From NCBI GenBank assembly GCA_902782805.1, contig CACZON010000266.1, positions 1-12,832 of the forward strand: a stretch of DNA of 12,832 nucleotides, in the 5' to 3' direction. How positions within the stretch are numbered: position 1 is the first letter of the stretch; each line of letters opens with the position of its first letter. The DNA is from Oscillospiraceae bacterium (GTDB taxonomy: Bacteria > Bacillota > Clostridia > Oscillospirales > Acutalibacteraceae). The notes below the pieces were generated by a model. It was not told the DNA's origin. It saw nothing but the letters and a program-made list of their open reading frames with translations, and searched no databases. The position numbers were made by a program, and so were the translations under genes. This document shows, one piece after another, positions 7,574-12,832 of the stretch.

Positions 7574-7666
7574 ATGAAAATCGTAGTGATCAGGCGCGGC
7601 GGGGTGGCAGGCTTTCTGCTTCGCAGGCGTTACGGGATCAAAAAGATCCGCAGCGCCGAAGCGTAA
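7574..7666 (+). CDS. spoVM: SpoVM-like spore-coat anchoring peptide (30 aa)
   Basis: A 30-residue peptide beginning MKIVVIRRGGVAGFLLRRRY. It aligns without gaps to B. subtilis SpoVM (26 aa) from Met1 to Gly21, sharing Met1, Lys2, Ile6, Gly13, Arg17 and Gly21, with conservative changes at several other sites, and it keeps the amphipathic pattern. SpoVM lies shallowly in the outer forespore membrane, recognises its positive curvature and anchors the SpoIVA ATPase that starts the coat. Differences are Gly in place of the bend-making Pro9, a run Arg17-Arg-Arg, and a longer basic C-terminus. GGAGG (7561-7565) is 8 nt before the ATG, an ideal site. Position after rsgA matches the Bacillus neighbourhood, and a SipL-like gene follows. 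The call rests on alignment from memory plus synteny. Confidence 0.75.
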   Translation: MKIVVIRRGGVAGFLLRRRYGIKKIRSAEA

Positions 7667-7700
7667 ACGGAAGATATAAAAGGGCGATTTGCGCTTTGCG

Positions 7701-7712
7701 GCATCCGGATGC
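7701..7712. repeat. 12-bp perfect palindrome between spoVM and the SipL-like gene
   Basis: GCATCCGGATGC reads the same on both strands. As RNA it gives at most 4 bp around a CCGG loop, and no T-run follows, so it is not a convincing terminator. It might be a site for a dimeric protein or chance. Confidence 0.3.
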
Positions 7713-7744
7713 GCCGATTTCGGTTCTGTTTTCGATGTTTGGTT

Positions 7745-7752
7745 CATAGAAT
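7745..7752 (+). promoter_or_regulatory. Possible sigma-E -10 element before the SipL-like gene
   Basis: CATAGAAT matches 7 of 8 positions of the B. subtilis sigma-E -10 consensus (CATACAMT) and lies 38 nt before the start codon. The expected -35 position (about 7724-7731, TTCTGTT) matches only about 4 of 7. C. difficile sipL is a sigma-E gene, which makes the reading plausible but not proven. Confidence 0.35.
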
Positions 7753-7790
7753 AGACCGAGAACACGAAAAAGAATAAGGAGGCGCAACGG

Positions 7791-9332
7791 ATGGATTGCA
7801 AACTGCGACACGACCGGACCGCTGTTCGGGAAAAGCTCTGCGAAGGAAGCGAGGAAAAGGCGGTCGATCTCGATTTTACACTCCCGGATTACTGCGCGGA
7901 TATTCAGAAAATACTCAAATGCAGGCTCAAGCCGAAGATTACCGCGCGCAGGGTATCCGGCGACCGGCTCGAGCTTGAGGGGATCTCCGAGCTTTCCGTT
8001 TTTTATCTCGACGCCGCCGGGGAGCGGATCCGCTTCTGTGAAAAGAGCGTTCCGTTTTCGGCAGGTATCGCGCTGCGGCGTCCGGCTGCGAACGCGGTGA
8101 TCGAGACGATGACGAAGGTGGAATATCTCAACTGCCGCGCGGTCAGCAGCCGCAGGATCGATCTCCACGGCGCGTTTTCGATTTCCGCCGTGCTCTATGA
8201 AAGCACCCGTCTCGAAACCGTCTGCGCGATCGAAGAGGAAGATATCGAACAGAAATGCACCGCTGTCACGCTGAGCGAATCCGCTGCGATGGTCTCGCAC
8301 CCGTTCCTCGTCGGCAGTGCGCTCGAGATCGGCGCCGGCCGCAGCCCGGTGGATCTGATCCTGCGCAGGGACGCGAACGCCTTTTTGGAGGACGTGAAGC
8401 TTCTTGCGGGCGTTGCCGTTGTCAAAGGCTCTTTAGCGCTCGAGGTGCTCTATCTGCCGGCGGCGGAGAACGCACAGCCCGAAAAGCTCTTTTTTGAGAT
8501 CCCCTTTTCCGAAACGGTCGACTGCCCGGGGGCGGATCCGGACTGCTTCTGCGAAACGAAGCTGGAGCTTTCGGATACGAATCTGCAAATCAAGCCGGAT
8601 TCCTCCGGAGAAAACACCGTTTTGAACTTTGAGGCGCGCGTGATCGCGAATCTCTACTGTTCGAGAAACCGCACGGTCTCCGCCGTGACCGACGCGTATT
8701 CGCGCGATTTCGAAACGAAGCTCGAATATCAGACCGGCGAGATCCGCGCTCTCTGCCAGACCGTCGGCGATCTGGCGCCGATCCGGTTGAGCCCCGCGTT
8801 CGAGACGCAGGAGATCGAAAGCATCCTCGATCTCTGGAGCGAAGGGCTGAGCGTTGCGTTCACCTTCGAAAACGGAACGCTTCTGGGGAAAGGGAGCTGC
8901 AGGATCTGCCTTCTTTACGGAACGAAGGAGGGCAGGCCGGCTTATCTCGAAACGCCGGAGGAATTCTCGTTTTCCCGCGAAGTGCGCTTCGGCGGCGCGC
9001 TAAGCGCCTCCTGCGAAGGGTCGGCGGCGCTGCGGCCTTTGGAAGGAAAGCTCCTGCCGGGCGGCACGCTCGAAGTGCGCACGCAGGTTTGCTTTACCGC
9101 CGCGCTGTTTACCGTGAGCGATTGGAAAACGGTTTCGGCGGTCTACGAGGAGGAGACGAAAGAAAAGCACAACCGCGGCGAAAACGCGCTTTCCATCTAT
9201 TTTGCCGCGGCGGGCGAGGAGCTCTGGGACATCGCGAAGGAACACCGCGCGAGCCTGCTCGCGATCCGGGCGGAAAATCCGGGCGCCGGGGAAACGCTTG
9301 CGGAAAACACGATGCTCCTGATCCCGACGTAA
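7791..9332 (+). CDS. sipL: SipL-like spore morphogenesis protein (SPOCS/DUF3794 plus LysM)
   Basis: In C. difficile SipL binds SpoIVA and is needed to seat the coat on the forespore. This 513-residue protein has the same plan: repeated beta-rich SPOCS (DUF3794) modules (about 27-130, 185-295 and 330-445) and a C-terminal LysM domain (467-512, with the typical ELWDIAKEHRASLLAIRAEN core and a closing LLIP). The start of the first module, VDLDFTLPDYCADIQKIL, is characteristic of the family. No signal peptide or membrane helix is seen, as expected for a mother-cell protein. The ATG is 8 nt after AAGGAGG (7776-7782). The SpoVM-like gene lies 124 nt upstream, and both partners act on SpoIVA, which is not in the window. 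Another DUF3794-LysM protein of the spore envelope is the alternative identity. Confidence 0.82.
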   Translation: MDCKLRHDRTAVREKLCEGSEEKAVDLDFTLPDYCADIQKILKCRLKPKITARRVSGDRLELEGISELSVFYLDAAGERIRFCEKSVPFSAGIALRRPAANAVIETMTKVEYLNCRAVSSRRIDLHGAFSISAVLYESTRLETVCAIEEEDIEQKCTAVTLSESAAMVSHPFLVGSALEIGAGRSPVDLILRRDANAFLEDVKLLAGVAVVKGSLALEVLYLPAAENAQPEKLFFEIPFSETVDCPGADPDCFCETKLELSDTNLQIKPDSSGENTVLNFEARVIANLYCSRNRTVSAVTDAYSRDFETKLEYQTGEIRALCQTVGDLAPIRLSPAFETQEIESILDLWSEGLSVAFTFENGTLLGKGSCRICLLYGTKEGRPAYLETPEEFSFSREVRFGGALSASCEGSAALRPLEGKLLPGGTLEVRTQVCFTAALFTVSDWKTVSAVYEEETKEKHNRGENALSIYFAAAGEELWDIAKEHRASLLAIRAENPGAGETLAENTMLLIPT

Positions 9333-9391
9333 CGCTTTTCAAAAATTGATGGATTGTTTCGAAAAATCAAATTTTCTTCATTCCAATTTGG

Positions 9392-9420
9392 TTGACAATA
9401 ATCGTTGATTGTGCTAATTT
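9392..9420 (+). promoter_or_regulatory. Sigma-A promoter of the lysine riboswitch-transporter unit
   Basis: A perfect TTGACA (9392-9397) precedes either GCTAAT (9413-9418, 15-nt spacer, with an upstream TG that makes an extended -10) or TAATTT (9415-9420, 17-nt spacer). The surrounding DNA is AT-rich, unlike the genes. The start point would fall near 9425, just ahead of the riboswitch. Between the sipL stop and this promoter (9333-9391) there is AT-rich DNA with only an imperfect weak hairpin, not a convincing terminator. Confidence 0.65.
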
Positions 9421-9435
9421 GAAATCAAATAAAAT

Positions 9436-9610
9436 ACGACCAGGGTAGAGGCGCGGCAAAAATCAGTACCGAAAGAAACACTCCGGGAAGAGTTTTCGGG
9501 AAAGGGTTTGCCGCCGAAGCCGGAGAAGGGTCCCGCTTTCTCCGAGCTGGGCCGCAGCAGAAGATGCTGCGGACTGTCACAATGTTTTTGTGGAGCGCTA
9601 TCGTGTTCTT
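9436..9610 (+). promoter_or_regulatory. Lysine riboswitch aptamer (L box)
   Basis: The conserved core is present: TAGAGG (9446-9451), AGTA (9465-9468), GGGAAAGGG (9498-9506), GCCGCCGAAG (9510-9519), GAGCTGGGCC (9544-9553) and CTGTCAC (9574-9580). All helices can be drawn. P1 is GGTAG/CTATC (9444-9448 with 9598-9602), extended outward with mismatches. P2 is GCGGCAAA/TTTGCCGC (9453-9460 with 9507-9514), with CCGAAA/TTTCGG and ACTC/GAGT above it. P3 is CGGAGAA/TTCTCCG (9521-9527 with 9538-9544). P4 is an 8-bp stem (9552-9559 with 9565-9572). P5 is CACAA/TTGTG (9578-9582 with 9588-9592). Lysine binding at the five-way junction stabilises P1. It controls the transporter downstream through the terminator at 9628-9659. 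Confidence 0.95.
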
Positions 9611-9627
9611 TTCTTCCTTGAGGAATC

Positions 9628-9659
9628 TGACCACGGTAACAGCCGTGGTCAATTTTTTT
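9628..9659 (+). terminator. Riboswitch-controlled intrinsic terminator
   Basis: A 9-bp stem (TGACCACGG, 9628-9636, with CCGTGGTCA, 9643-9651) and a 6-nt loop are followed by A and seven T. Its 5' arm can instead pair with the 3' strand of riboswitch P1: TATCGTG (9599-9605) with CACGGTA (9632-9638), 7 bp including one G-U. A small TTCC/GGAA hairpin lies inside that antiterminator. With lysine, P1 holds its strand and the terminator forms, so the gene is off; without lysine the antiterminator forms. The ribosome site begins at the next base. Confidence 0.9.
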
Positions 9660-9675
9660 GGAGGGAGAAATCATG
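9660..9675 (+). promoter_or_regulatory. Ribosome binding site fixing the transporter start at ATG 9673
   Basis: GGAGGG (9660-9665) is 7-8 nt before ATG 9673. A TTG at 9658 in the same frame would add five residues, but it overlaps the terminator T-run and has no ribosome site of its own, so ATG 9673 is preferred. Confidence 0.85.
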
Positions 9676-11355
9676 AAAAAAAGAACGGCAATCGGCGCGG
9701 CCGCAATCGCTGTGATGCTTGTGGTGCTGATTCTCTGCAGCGTGTTCGTCCGCGGGCCGGAAACGCACGAATGTCATACCTGCGAGGGTACCGGCATTGT
9801 GGACGAGGAGCCCTGCAAGGACTGCGAAGGGGCCGGTACGGTAGAGTCGGAAAGCATTTATTCCGAGAGCTTTATCGCGCTTCTGCCGCCGCTGATCGCG
9901 ATCGCGCTCGCGCTGATCACAAAGGAGGTCTATTCCGCGCTCTTCGTCGGTGTGATCGCGGGCGGTCTGCTCTTCGCAAATTACGGCTTCCACGGCTCGA
10001 TGGACGCGGTCATCAACAACGGCATCATCTCCGCGATTGCGGATAACGCGGGTATTTTCGCGTTTTTGGTGCTTCTCGGGATCCTCGTTGCGCTCGTCAA
10101 TAAAGCGGGCGGAAGCGCGGCCTTCGGCGCCTGGGCGGAAAAGCATATCAAAACGCGCGTCGGCGCGATGCTCTCAACGTTCCTGCTCGGCGTTCTGATC
10201 TTTATCGACGATTATTTCAACTGCCTTACGGTCGGTTCCGTAATGCGTCCGGTTACGGACCGCCACAAGATTTCGCGCTCGAAGCTGGCGTATTTGATCG
10301 ACGCCACCGCGGCGCCGATCTGCATGATCGCGCCGATCTCCTCCTGGGCGGCGGCTGTTTCGAGCTACACCGAGGAAGGACAGGGACTCAAGCTCTTCAT
10401 CAGCGCGATCCCGTATAACTTCTATTCGCTTCTGACGCTCGTCTTCATCATTGCGATCTCGCTGATGAAATTCGATTACGGCCCGATGAAGCTCCACGAA
10501 CGCAACGCGATCGAAAAGGGAGATCTCTATACCTCCGGCGAGCGCGTGGAGGAAACGCAGGAAAACGTTTCCTCAAAGGGCAAGGTAATCGACCTGATCC
10601 TGCCGATCCTCTTCCTGATCGTCATCTGCGTCTACGCGCTGCTCTACATCGGCGGAATCCACGACGGACTCGGCTTTGTCGACGCGTTCTCGGAGACGGA
10701 CGCGACGATCGGCCTGCCCTGGGGCGCGCTGATTGCGCTCGTCTTTACGATCGCGTATCTGCTGATCCGCAGAGTCATTACCTTTCAGGACGCAATGGAA
10801 TGCGTTCCCGCCGGCTTTAAGGCGATGGTCCCCGCGATTTTGATCCTGACCCTCGCGACCTCGCTCAAAAATATGACTTCGCTGCTCGGCGCGAAGTACT
10901 TCGTCAAGGGAATCATGGAAGGAGCGGCCGCAGGGCTCAATATGTTCCTGCCGGCGATCATCTTCCTCGTTGCGCTCGTGCTTTCGTTCTCCACCGGCAC
11001 CTCCTGGGGCACCTTCGGCATCCTGATCCCGATCGTAACGGCGATCTTCCCGGATTCCTCAACGCTGATGATCATCGGCATCTCCGCGTGCCTCGCGGGT
11101 TCCGTCTGCGGCGACCACTGCTCGCCGATCTCGGATACCACGATCATGTCCTCCGCCGGCGCTCAGTGCAACCATCTCAACCACGTTTCGACCCAGCTTC
11201 CGTACGCGCTGACCGTTGCGGCGGTCTCCTTCGTCGGCTTTGTCATCGCCGGCCTTTCGGAGAGTATCTGGATCTCGCTCGGCGCATCGATCGTGCTGCT
11301 GCTGGCCGTGCTCTTCGTGCTCCGGAAGCTTTCGGCGAAAAAAGCCGCGGCCTGA
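9673..11355 (+). CDS. lysW: NhaC-family transporter, predicted lysine transporter (LysW type)
   Basis: A 560-residue polytopic membrane protein of the NhaC Na+/H+ antiporter family. The conserved core includes FIDDYFNCLTVGSVMRPVTD and, later, DATAAPICMIAPISSWAA, plus a second-half counterpart with STGTSWGTFGI and GDHCSPISDTT. About a dozen hydrophobic helices are visible, and the C-terminus is basic. The riboswitch directly upstream indicates that the substrate is lysine, as proposed for riboswitch-linked NhaC proteins named LysW; cation coupling is likely. Unusually, a first helix (about 5-27) is followed by two CxxCxGxG motifs (Cys34/Cys37 and Cys48/Cys51), like half of a DnaJ zinc-finger region, before the transporter proper starts near residue 64. 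If the first helix is oriented N-in, this cysteine segment is outside the cell. A terminator follows, so the gene is monocistronic. Confidence 0.85.
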   Translation: MKKRTAIGAAAIAVMLVVLILCSVFVRGPETHECHTCEGTGIVDEEPCKDCEGAGTVESESIYSESFIALLPPLIAIALALITKEVYSALFVGVIAGGLLFANYGFHGSMDAVINNGIISAIADNAGIFAFLVLLGILVALVNKAGGSAAFGAWAEKHIKTRVGAMLSTFLLGVLIFIDDYFNCLTVGSVMRPVTDRHKISRSKLAYLIDATAAPICMIAPISSWAAAVSSYTEEGQGLKLFISAIPYNFYSLLTLVFIIAISLMKFDYGPMKLHERNAIEKGDLYTSGERVEETQENVSSKGKVIDLILPILFLIVICVYALLYIGGIHDGLGFVDAFSETDATIGLPWGALIALVFTIAYLLIRRVITFQDAMECVPAGFKAMVPAILILTLATSLKNMTSLLGAKYFVKGIMEGAAAGLNMFLPAIIFLVALVLSFSTGTSWGTFGILIPIVTAIFPDSSTLMIIGISACLAGSVCGDHCSPISDTTIMSSAGAQCNHLNHVSTQLPYALTVAAVSFVGFVIAGLSESIWISLGASIVLLLAVLFVLRKLSAKKAAA

Positions 11356-11387
11356 GGGACTTTTCCGTCCGATTAAAATCATCTTTC

Positions 11388-11427
11388 AAAGAACGCTTTG
11401 GGATTTTTTCTCAAAGCGTTCTTTTTT
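11388..11427 (+). terminator. Strong intrinsic terminator after lysW
   Basis: A perfect 13-bp stem (AAAGAACGCTTTG, 11388-11400, with CAAAGCGTTCTTT, 11412-11424) and an 11-nt loop; the 3' arm runs straight into a T-tract ending at 11427. It begins 32 nt after the lysW stop. Confidence 0.95.
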
Positions 11428-11493
11428 CGTTCCCGCAAAGGATCATCGAAAGGTTACAATCGGTTAAAGATAATTACAGTTTTGTTAATATTA

Positions 11494-11522
11494 TTGACAG
11501 AATTTTGTGCAGGATCTATAAT
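11494..11522 (+). promoter_or_regulatory. Consensus sigma-A promoter of the 97-aa membrane protein gene
   Basis: TTGACA (11494-11499) and TATAAT (11517-11522) are both perfect and separated by exactly 17 nt. The 40 nt upstream are AT-rich with A and T runs, like an UP element. Start of transcription is expected near 11529, leaving a leader of about 38 nt. Confidence 0.9.
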
Positions 11523-11566
11523 ATAACCGTAAGAAGAAAGAGCAAAAACGGAAAGGAGAGATCCAC

Positions 11567-11860
11567 ATGTCAGAGAAGAAAAACATTCGGGCGAAGAACC
11601 GTACGAGCTTCATGTTCCGTGTAACTGCCTTGCTGATCACCTTCGTGCTTACGGTCGGCAGCTTTATCCTGATCGGCGTATTGACGGATCATTTCCTGAT
11701 CGCCGCGCTCGCTGCGGCAGCGATCCTGGCCGTCTCGATCGTGATCCTGCACTTCGTCGCTAAAAAGTTCACGGAATCGAACCGCGAGAAGGTTTCCGAA
11801 TACCAGGCCGCGGTCATCGTCAACGTTGCAGAACAGCTCAAACCCACGATTATTCCGTAA
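11567..11860 (+). CDS. Small two-helix membrane protein (97 aa), unknown
   Basis: A basic, polar N-terminus (1-13) is followed by two hydrophobic helices (about 16-40 and 43-66) joined by a short turn (TDHF), then a soluble tail of about 30 residues with Lys, Glu, Gln and a Pro-rich end (LKPTIIP). Both ends are probably cytoplasmic by the positive-inside rule. AAGGAG (11553-11558) lies 8 nt before the ATG. The gene has its own consensus promoter and its own terminator, with another terminator closing the gene before it, so it is a single-gene unit probably expressed at a high level in growing cells. I recognise no family, and the neighbours give no firm clue to its role. Confidence 0.85.
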   Translation: MSEKKNIRAKNRTSFMFRVTALLITFVLTVGSFILIGVLTDHFLIAALAAAAILAVSIVILHFVAKKFTESNREKVSEYQAAVIVNVAEQLKPTIIP

Positions 11861-11893
11861 GAAACGCCGGGCTTTCTCCCGGTGTTTCTTTTT
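11861..11893 (+). terminator. Intrinsic terminator after the 97-aa gene
   Basis: An 11-bp stem with one G-U pair (GAAACGCCGGG, 11861-11871, with CCCGGTGTTTC, 11878-11888), a 6-nt loop and five T. The stem starts at the base after the stop codon. Confidence 0.92.
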
Positions 11894-11929
11894 AAGATCC
11901 GCAAAAAAGGAATCAAAGGAGAGCTTGCA

Positions 11930-12454
11930 GTGAAGAAAAAACGAATCGCGATCCTCTGCGGCGCGCTCGTGCTCATACTCGCGCTGCTGCTCGGCGGCGT
12001 CTGGGCGGTGCTGACCGGCTTCGGGCACGATCCCTTCGGGCTCGTTACGAAATCGACGCTCAAAGGAATCACCCTCGAGGAGTGGGACTTATCGAAACGC
12101 GTGGAGCTGACCGAACGGGACTGTTCCGCGTATCTTGCCTTTCTTGACCATTTGCGGCTGCGGCGCTACGAGGGCGAAGTGGATCCTGAGATAAAAACGA
12201 TGGGGAAGGATTACATCGTCACTCTGAAGCTTTGGCTCCTGCCGGACGTTGAATATACGCGGAAAACGGTTTACGCGAAGGATTCCGCCGATCAGGCGCC
12301 GCAATGGAAGACGCTCTTTCTCATCAACGGCGTGTATTACGATTACGAAGAAGGATTTGACGATTCGTATTTCGAGGCGAACATGTTATTATCCTATATC
12401 ATTCAGGATAAGCGTCCACATCTGAATCCCGAAATGATCGGAGGTGCGCCATGA
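11930..12454 (+). CDS. Membrane-anchored protein of unknown function (174 aa)
   Basis: The N-terminus (KKKR then about 20 hydrophobic residues, 6-28) is a signal anchor, and the remaining 145 residues should be outside the membrane. They are polar with alternating beta-type segments (YIVTLKLWLLP, LFLINGVYYDYEEGF), suggesting a small beta-rich domain. No catalytic motif or lipobox is seen. The start is GTG 11930, 8 nt after AAAGGAG (11915-11921). The frame also extends back to an ATG at 11882, but that lies inside the terminator stem and has no ribosome site. No promoter is evident in the 36 nt between terminator and start, so expression may depend on read-through. Its stop overlaps the next start (ATGA), implying coupling. 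It shares FGxxPF and WDL motifs with the next protein. Confidence 0.8.
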   Translation: MKKKRIAILCGALVLILALLLGGVWAVLTGFGHDPFGLVTKSTLKGITLEEWDLSKRVELTERDCSAYLAFLDHLRLRRYEGEVDPEIKTMGKDYIVTLKLWLLPDVEYTRKTVYAKDSADQAPQWKTLFLINGVYYDYEEGFDDSYFEANMLLSYIIQDKRPHLNPEMIGGAP

Positions 12455-12832
12455 AAGGTTCCAAAAAGACGGTTCGAATCTGTATTGCGGCGCTGTTTCT
12501 TCTGCTTATGGCGATCGGTCTCTGGCACTTGATCGCCTCTGATTTCGGCAAAAAGCCTTTTTACGATCTGAAGCCTTCGGCGGTCGAATCCGCCGAGGTC
12601 GTATACGGGATGGGCCCCTGGGATCTGTGGCGCGCAGAGCTCAATGAGGAAGAAATCGAAACGCTCTGCGCTCTGCTTAAAAACGTAAAAATCGGCAGAA
12701 AGGTTGAGATGCGGGATTATATTCCGGTTACAGCAGACGGGGACAAGATGAGCTATGAAGACTTCTGCCTGAAGCTCAAAAGCGGCAAGATCCTCCGGGT
12801 CGCGGTAGAACGCAACGATTCTGTGGAGCTCA
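12451..12832 (+). CDS. Membrane-anchored protein of unknown function, 5' part
   Basis: The frame is open from ATG 12451 to the end of the window (127 residues seen; the 3' end is missing). It starts with a basic patch (MKGSKKTVR) and a hydrophobic helix (about 9-29), then a polar extracytoplasmic region with FGKKPF (32-37), WDL (57-59) and a Glu-rich helix (about 62-77). GGAGG (12440-12444) is 6 nt before the ATG, and the gene overlaps its upstream neighbour by 4 nt. Length, anchor and motif order match that neighbour, so the two are probably diverged duplicates working together. I do not recognise a family. Confidence 0.8.
   Translation, partial: MKGSKKTVRICIAALFLLLMAIGLWHLIASDFGKKPFYDLKPSAVESAEVVYGMGPWDLWRAELNEEEIETLCALLKNVKIGRKVEMRDYIPVTADGDKMSYEDFCLKLKSGKILRVAVERNDSVEL

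Noticed and set aside
7368..7577. 69-codon + strand frame overlapping the 49-aa gene
   Set aside because: No ribosome site at its ATG, and it overlaps two small genes that have good sites and sensible products.
9333..9385. Possible terminator after the SipL-like gene
   Set aside because: Only an AT-rich imperfect stem (TTGAT with ATCAA, with internal mismatches) can be drawn; it is too weak to call.
9658..9672. TTG start extending the transporter by five residues
   Set aside because: The TTG overlaps the terminator T-run and its own would-be ribosome site; ATG 9673 has GGAGGG at proper spacing.
9564..10046. 160-codon + strand frame from the riboswitch into lysW
   Set aside because: It begins inside riboswitch helix P4 and runs out of frame through the transporter; it is a shadow.
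11882..11929. ATG 11882 as start of the 174-aa protein
   Set aside because: It lies in the 3' arm of the terminator and has no ribosome site; GTG 11930 has AAAGGAG 8 nt upstream and places the basic residues just before the membrane helix.
1..12832. CRISPR, prophage, transposon, toxin-antitoxin or other defence system
   Set aside because: No regularly spaced repeats, terminal inverted repeats, integrase, transposase or known defence motifs were found on either strand; the genes are housekeeping, sporulation and transport, plus a few unknown membrane proteins.

Overview
The window is a GC-rich stretch of a spore-forming Firmicute, most likely a Clostridia-class (Oscillospirales-like) bacterium. 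Evidence for this is the gene order def-fmt-rsmB-rlmN-PP2C phosphatase-PASTA kinase-rsgA, a SpoVM-like peptide, a SipL/SPOCS-LysM spore-envelope protein and a lysine riboswitch. Every supported gene lies on the + strand. No rRNA, tRNA, CRISPR array, insertion sequence or prophage gene was seen.

Region 1 (2-7325) is one tight translation and ribosome-maintenance operon. It holds the 3' end of def (peptide deformylase), then fmt (Met-tRNA formyltransferase), rsmB (16S m5C methyltransferase), rlmN (23S/tRNA m2A methyltransferase), a PP2C phosphatase, prkC (membrane Ser/Thr kinase with PASTA repeats) and rsgA (30S-assembly GTPase). Spacings run from a 4-nt overlap to 18 nt. The oddity is that rlmN and the phosphatase form one uninterrupted 589-codon frame, with a Shine-Dalgarno-like site and ATG still present at the junction. 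PrkC ends in a 17-fold Pro-Glu repeat.

Region 2 (7326-9332) looks like a small sporulation module. After a possible sigma-A promoter come two very short genes: a 49-aa hydrophobic peptide and a 30-aa peptide that aligns without gaps to SpoVM. They are followed by a 513-aa SipL-like protein. In Bacillus subtilis spoVM lies downstream of rsgA with rpe and thiN between; here those two genes are absent and SpoVM sits directly beside a SipL homologue. SpoVM and SipL both act through SpoIVA at the forespore surface.

Region 3 (9333-11427) is a lysine-controlled transporter unit. It has a TTGACA promoter, a lysine riboswitch with all five helices readable, a mutually exclusive antiterminator/terminator pair, an NhaC-family transporter (LysW type) and a strong terminator. 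The transporter carries an unusual N-terminal pair of CxxCxGxG motifs.

Region 4 (11428-12832) contains a consensus promoter (TTGACA-17-TATAAT) driving a 97-aa two-helix membrane protein closed by its own terminator. It is followed by two overlapping genes for membrane-anchored proteins of unknown function that look like diverged paralogues; the second runs off the window.

The observations most worth following are the RlmN-PP2C fusion, the divergent SpoVM beside SipL, the cysteine motif on the lysine transporter, and the isolated 97-aa gene with its consensus promoter.
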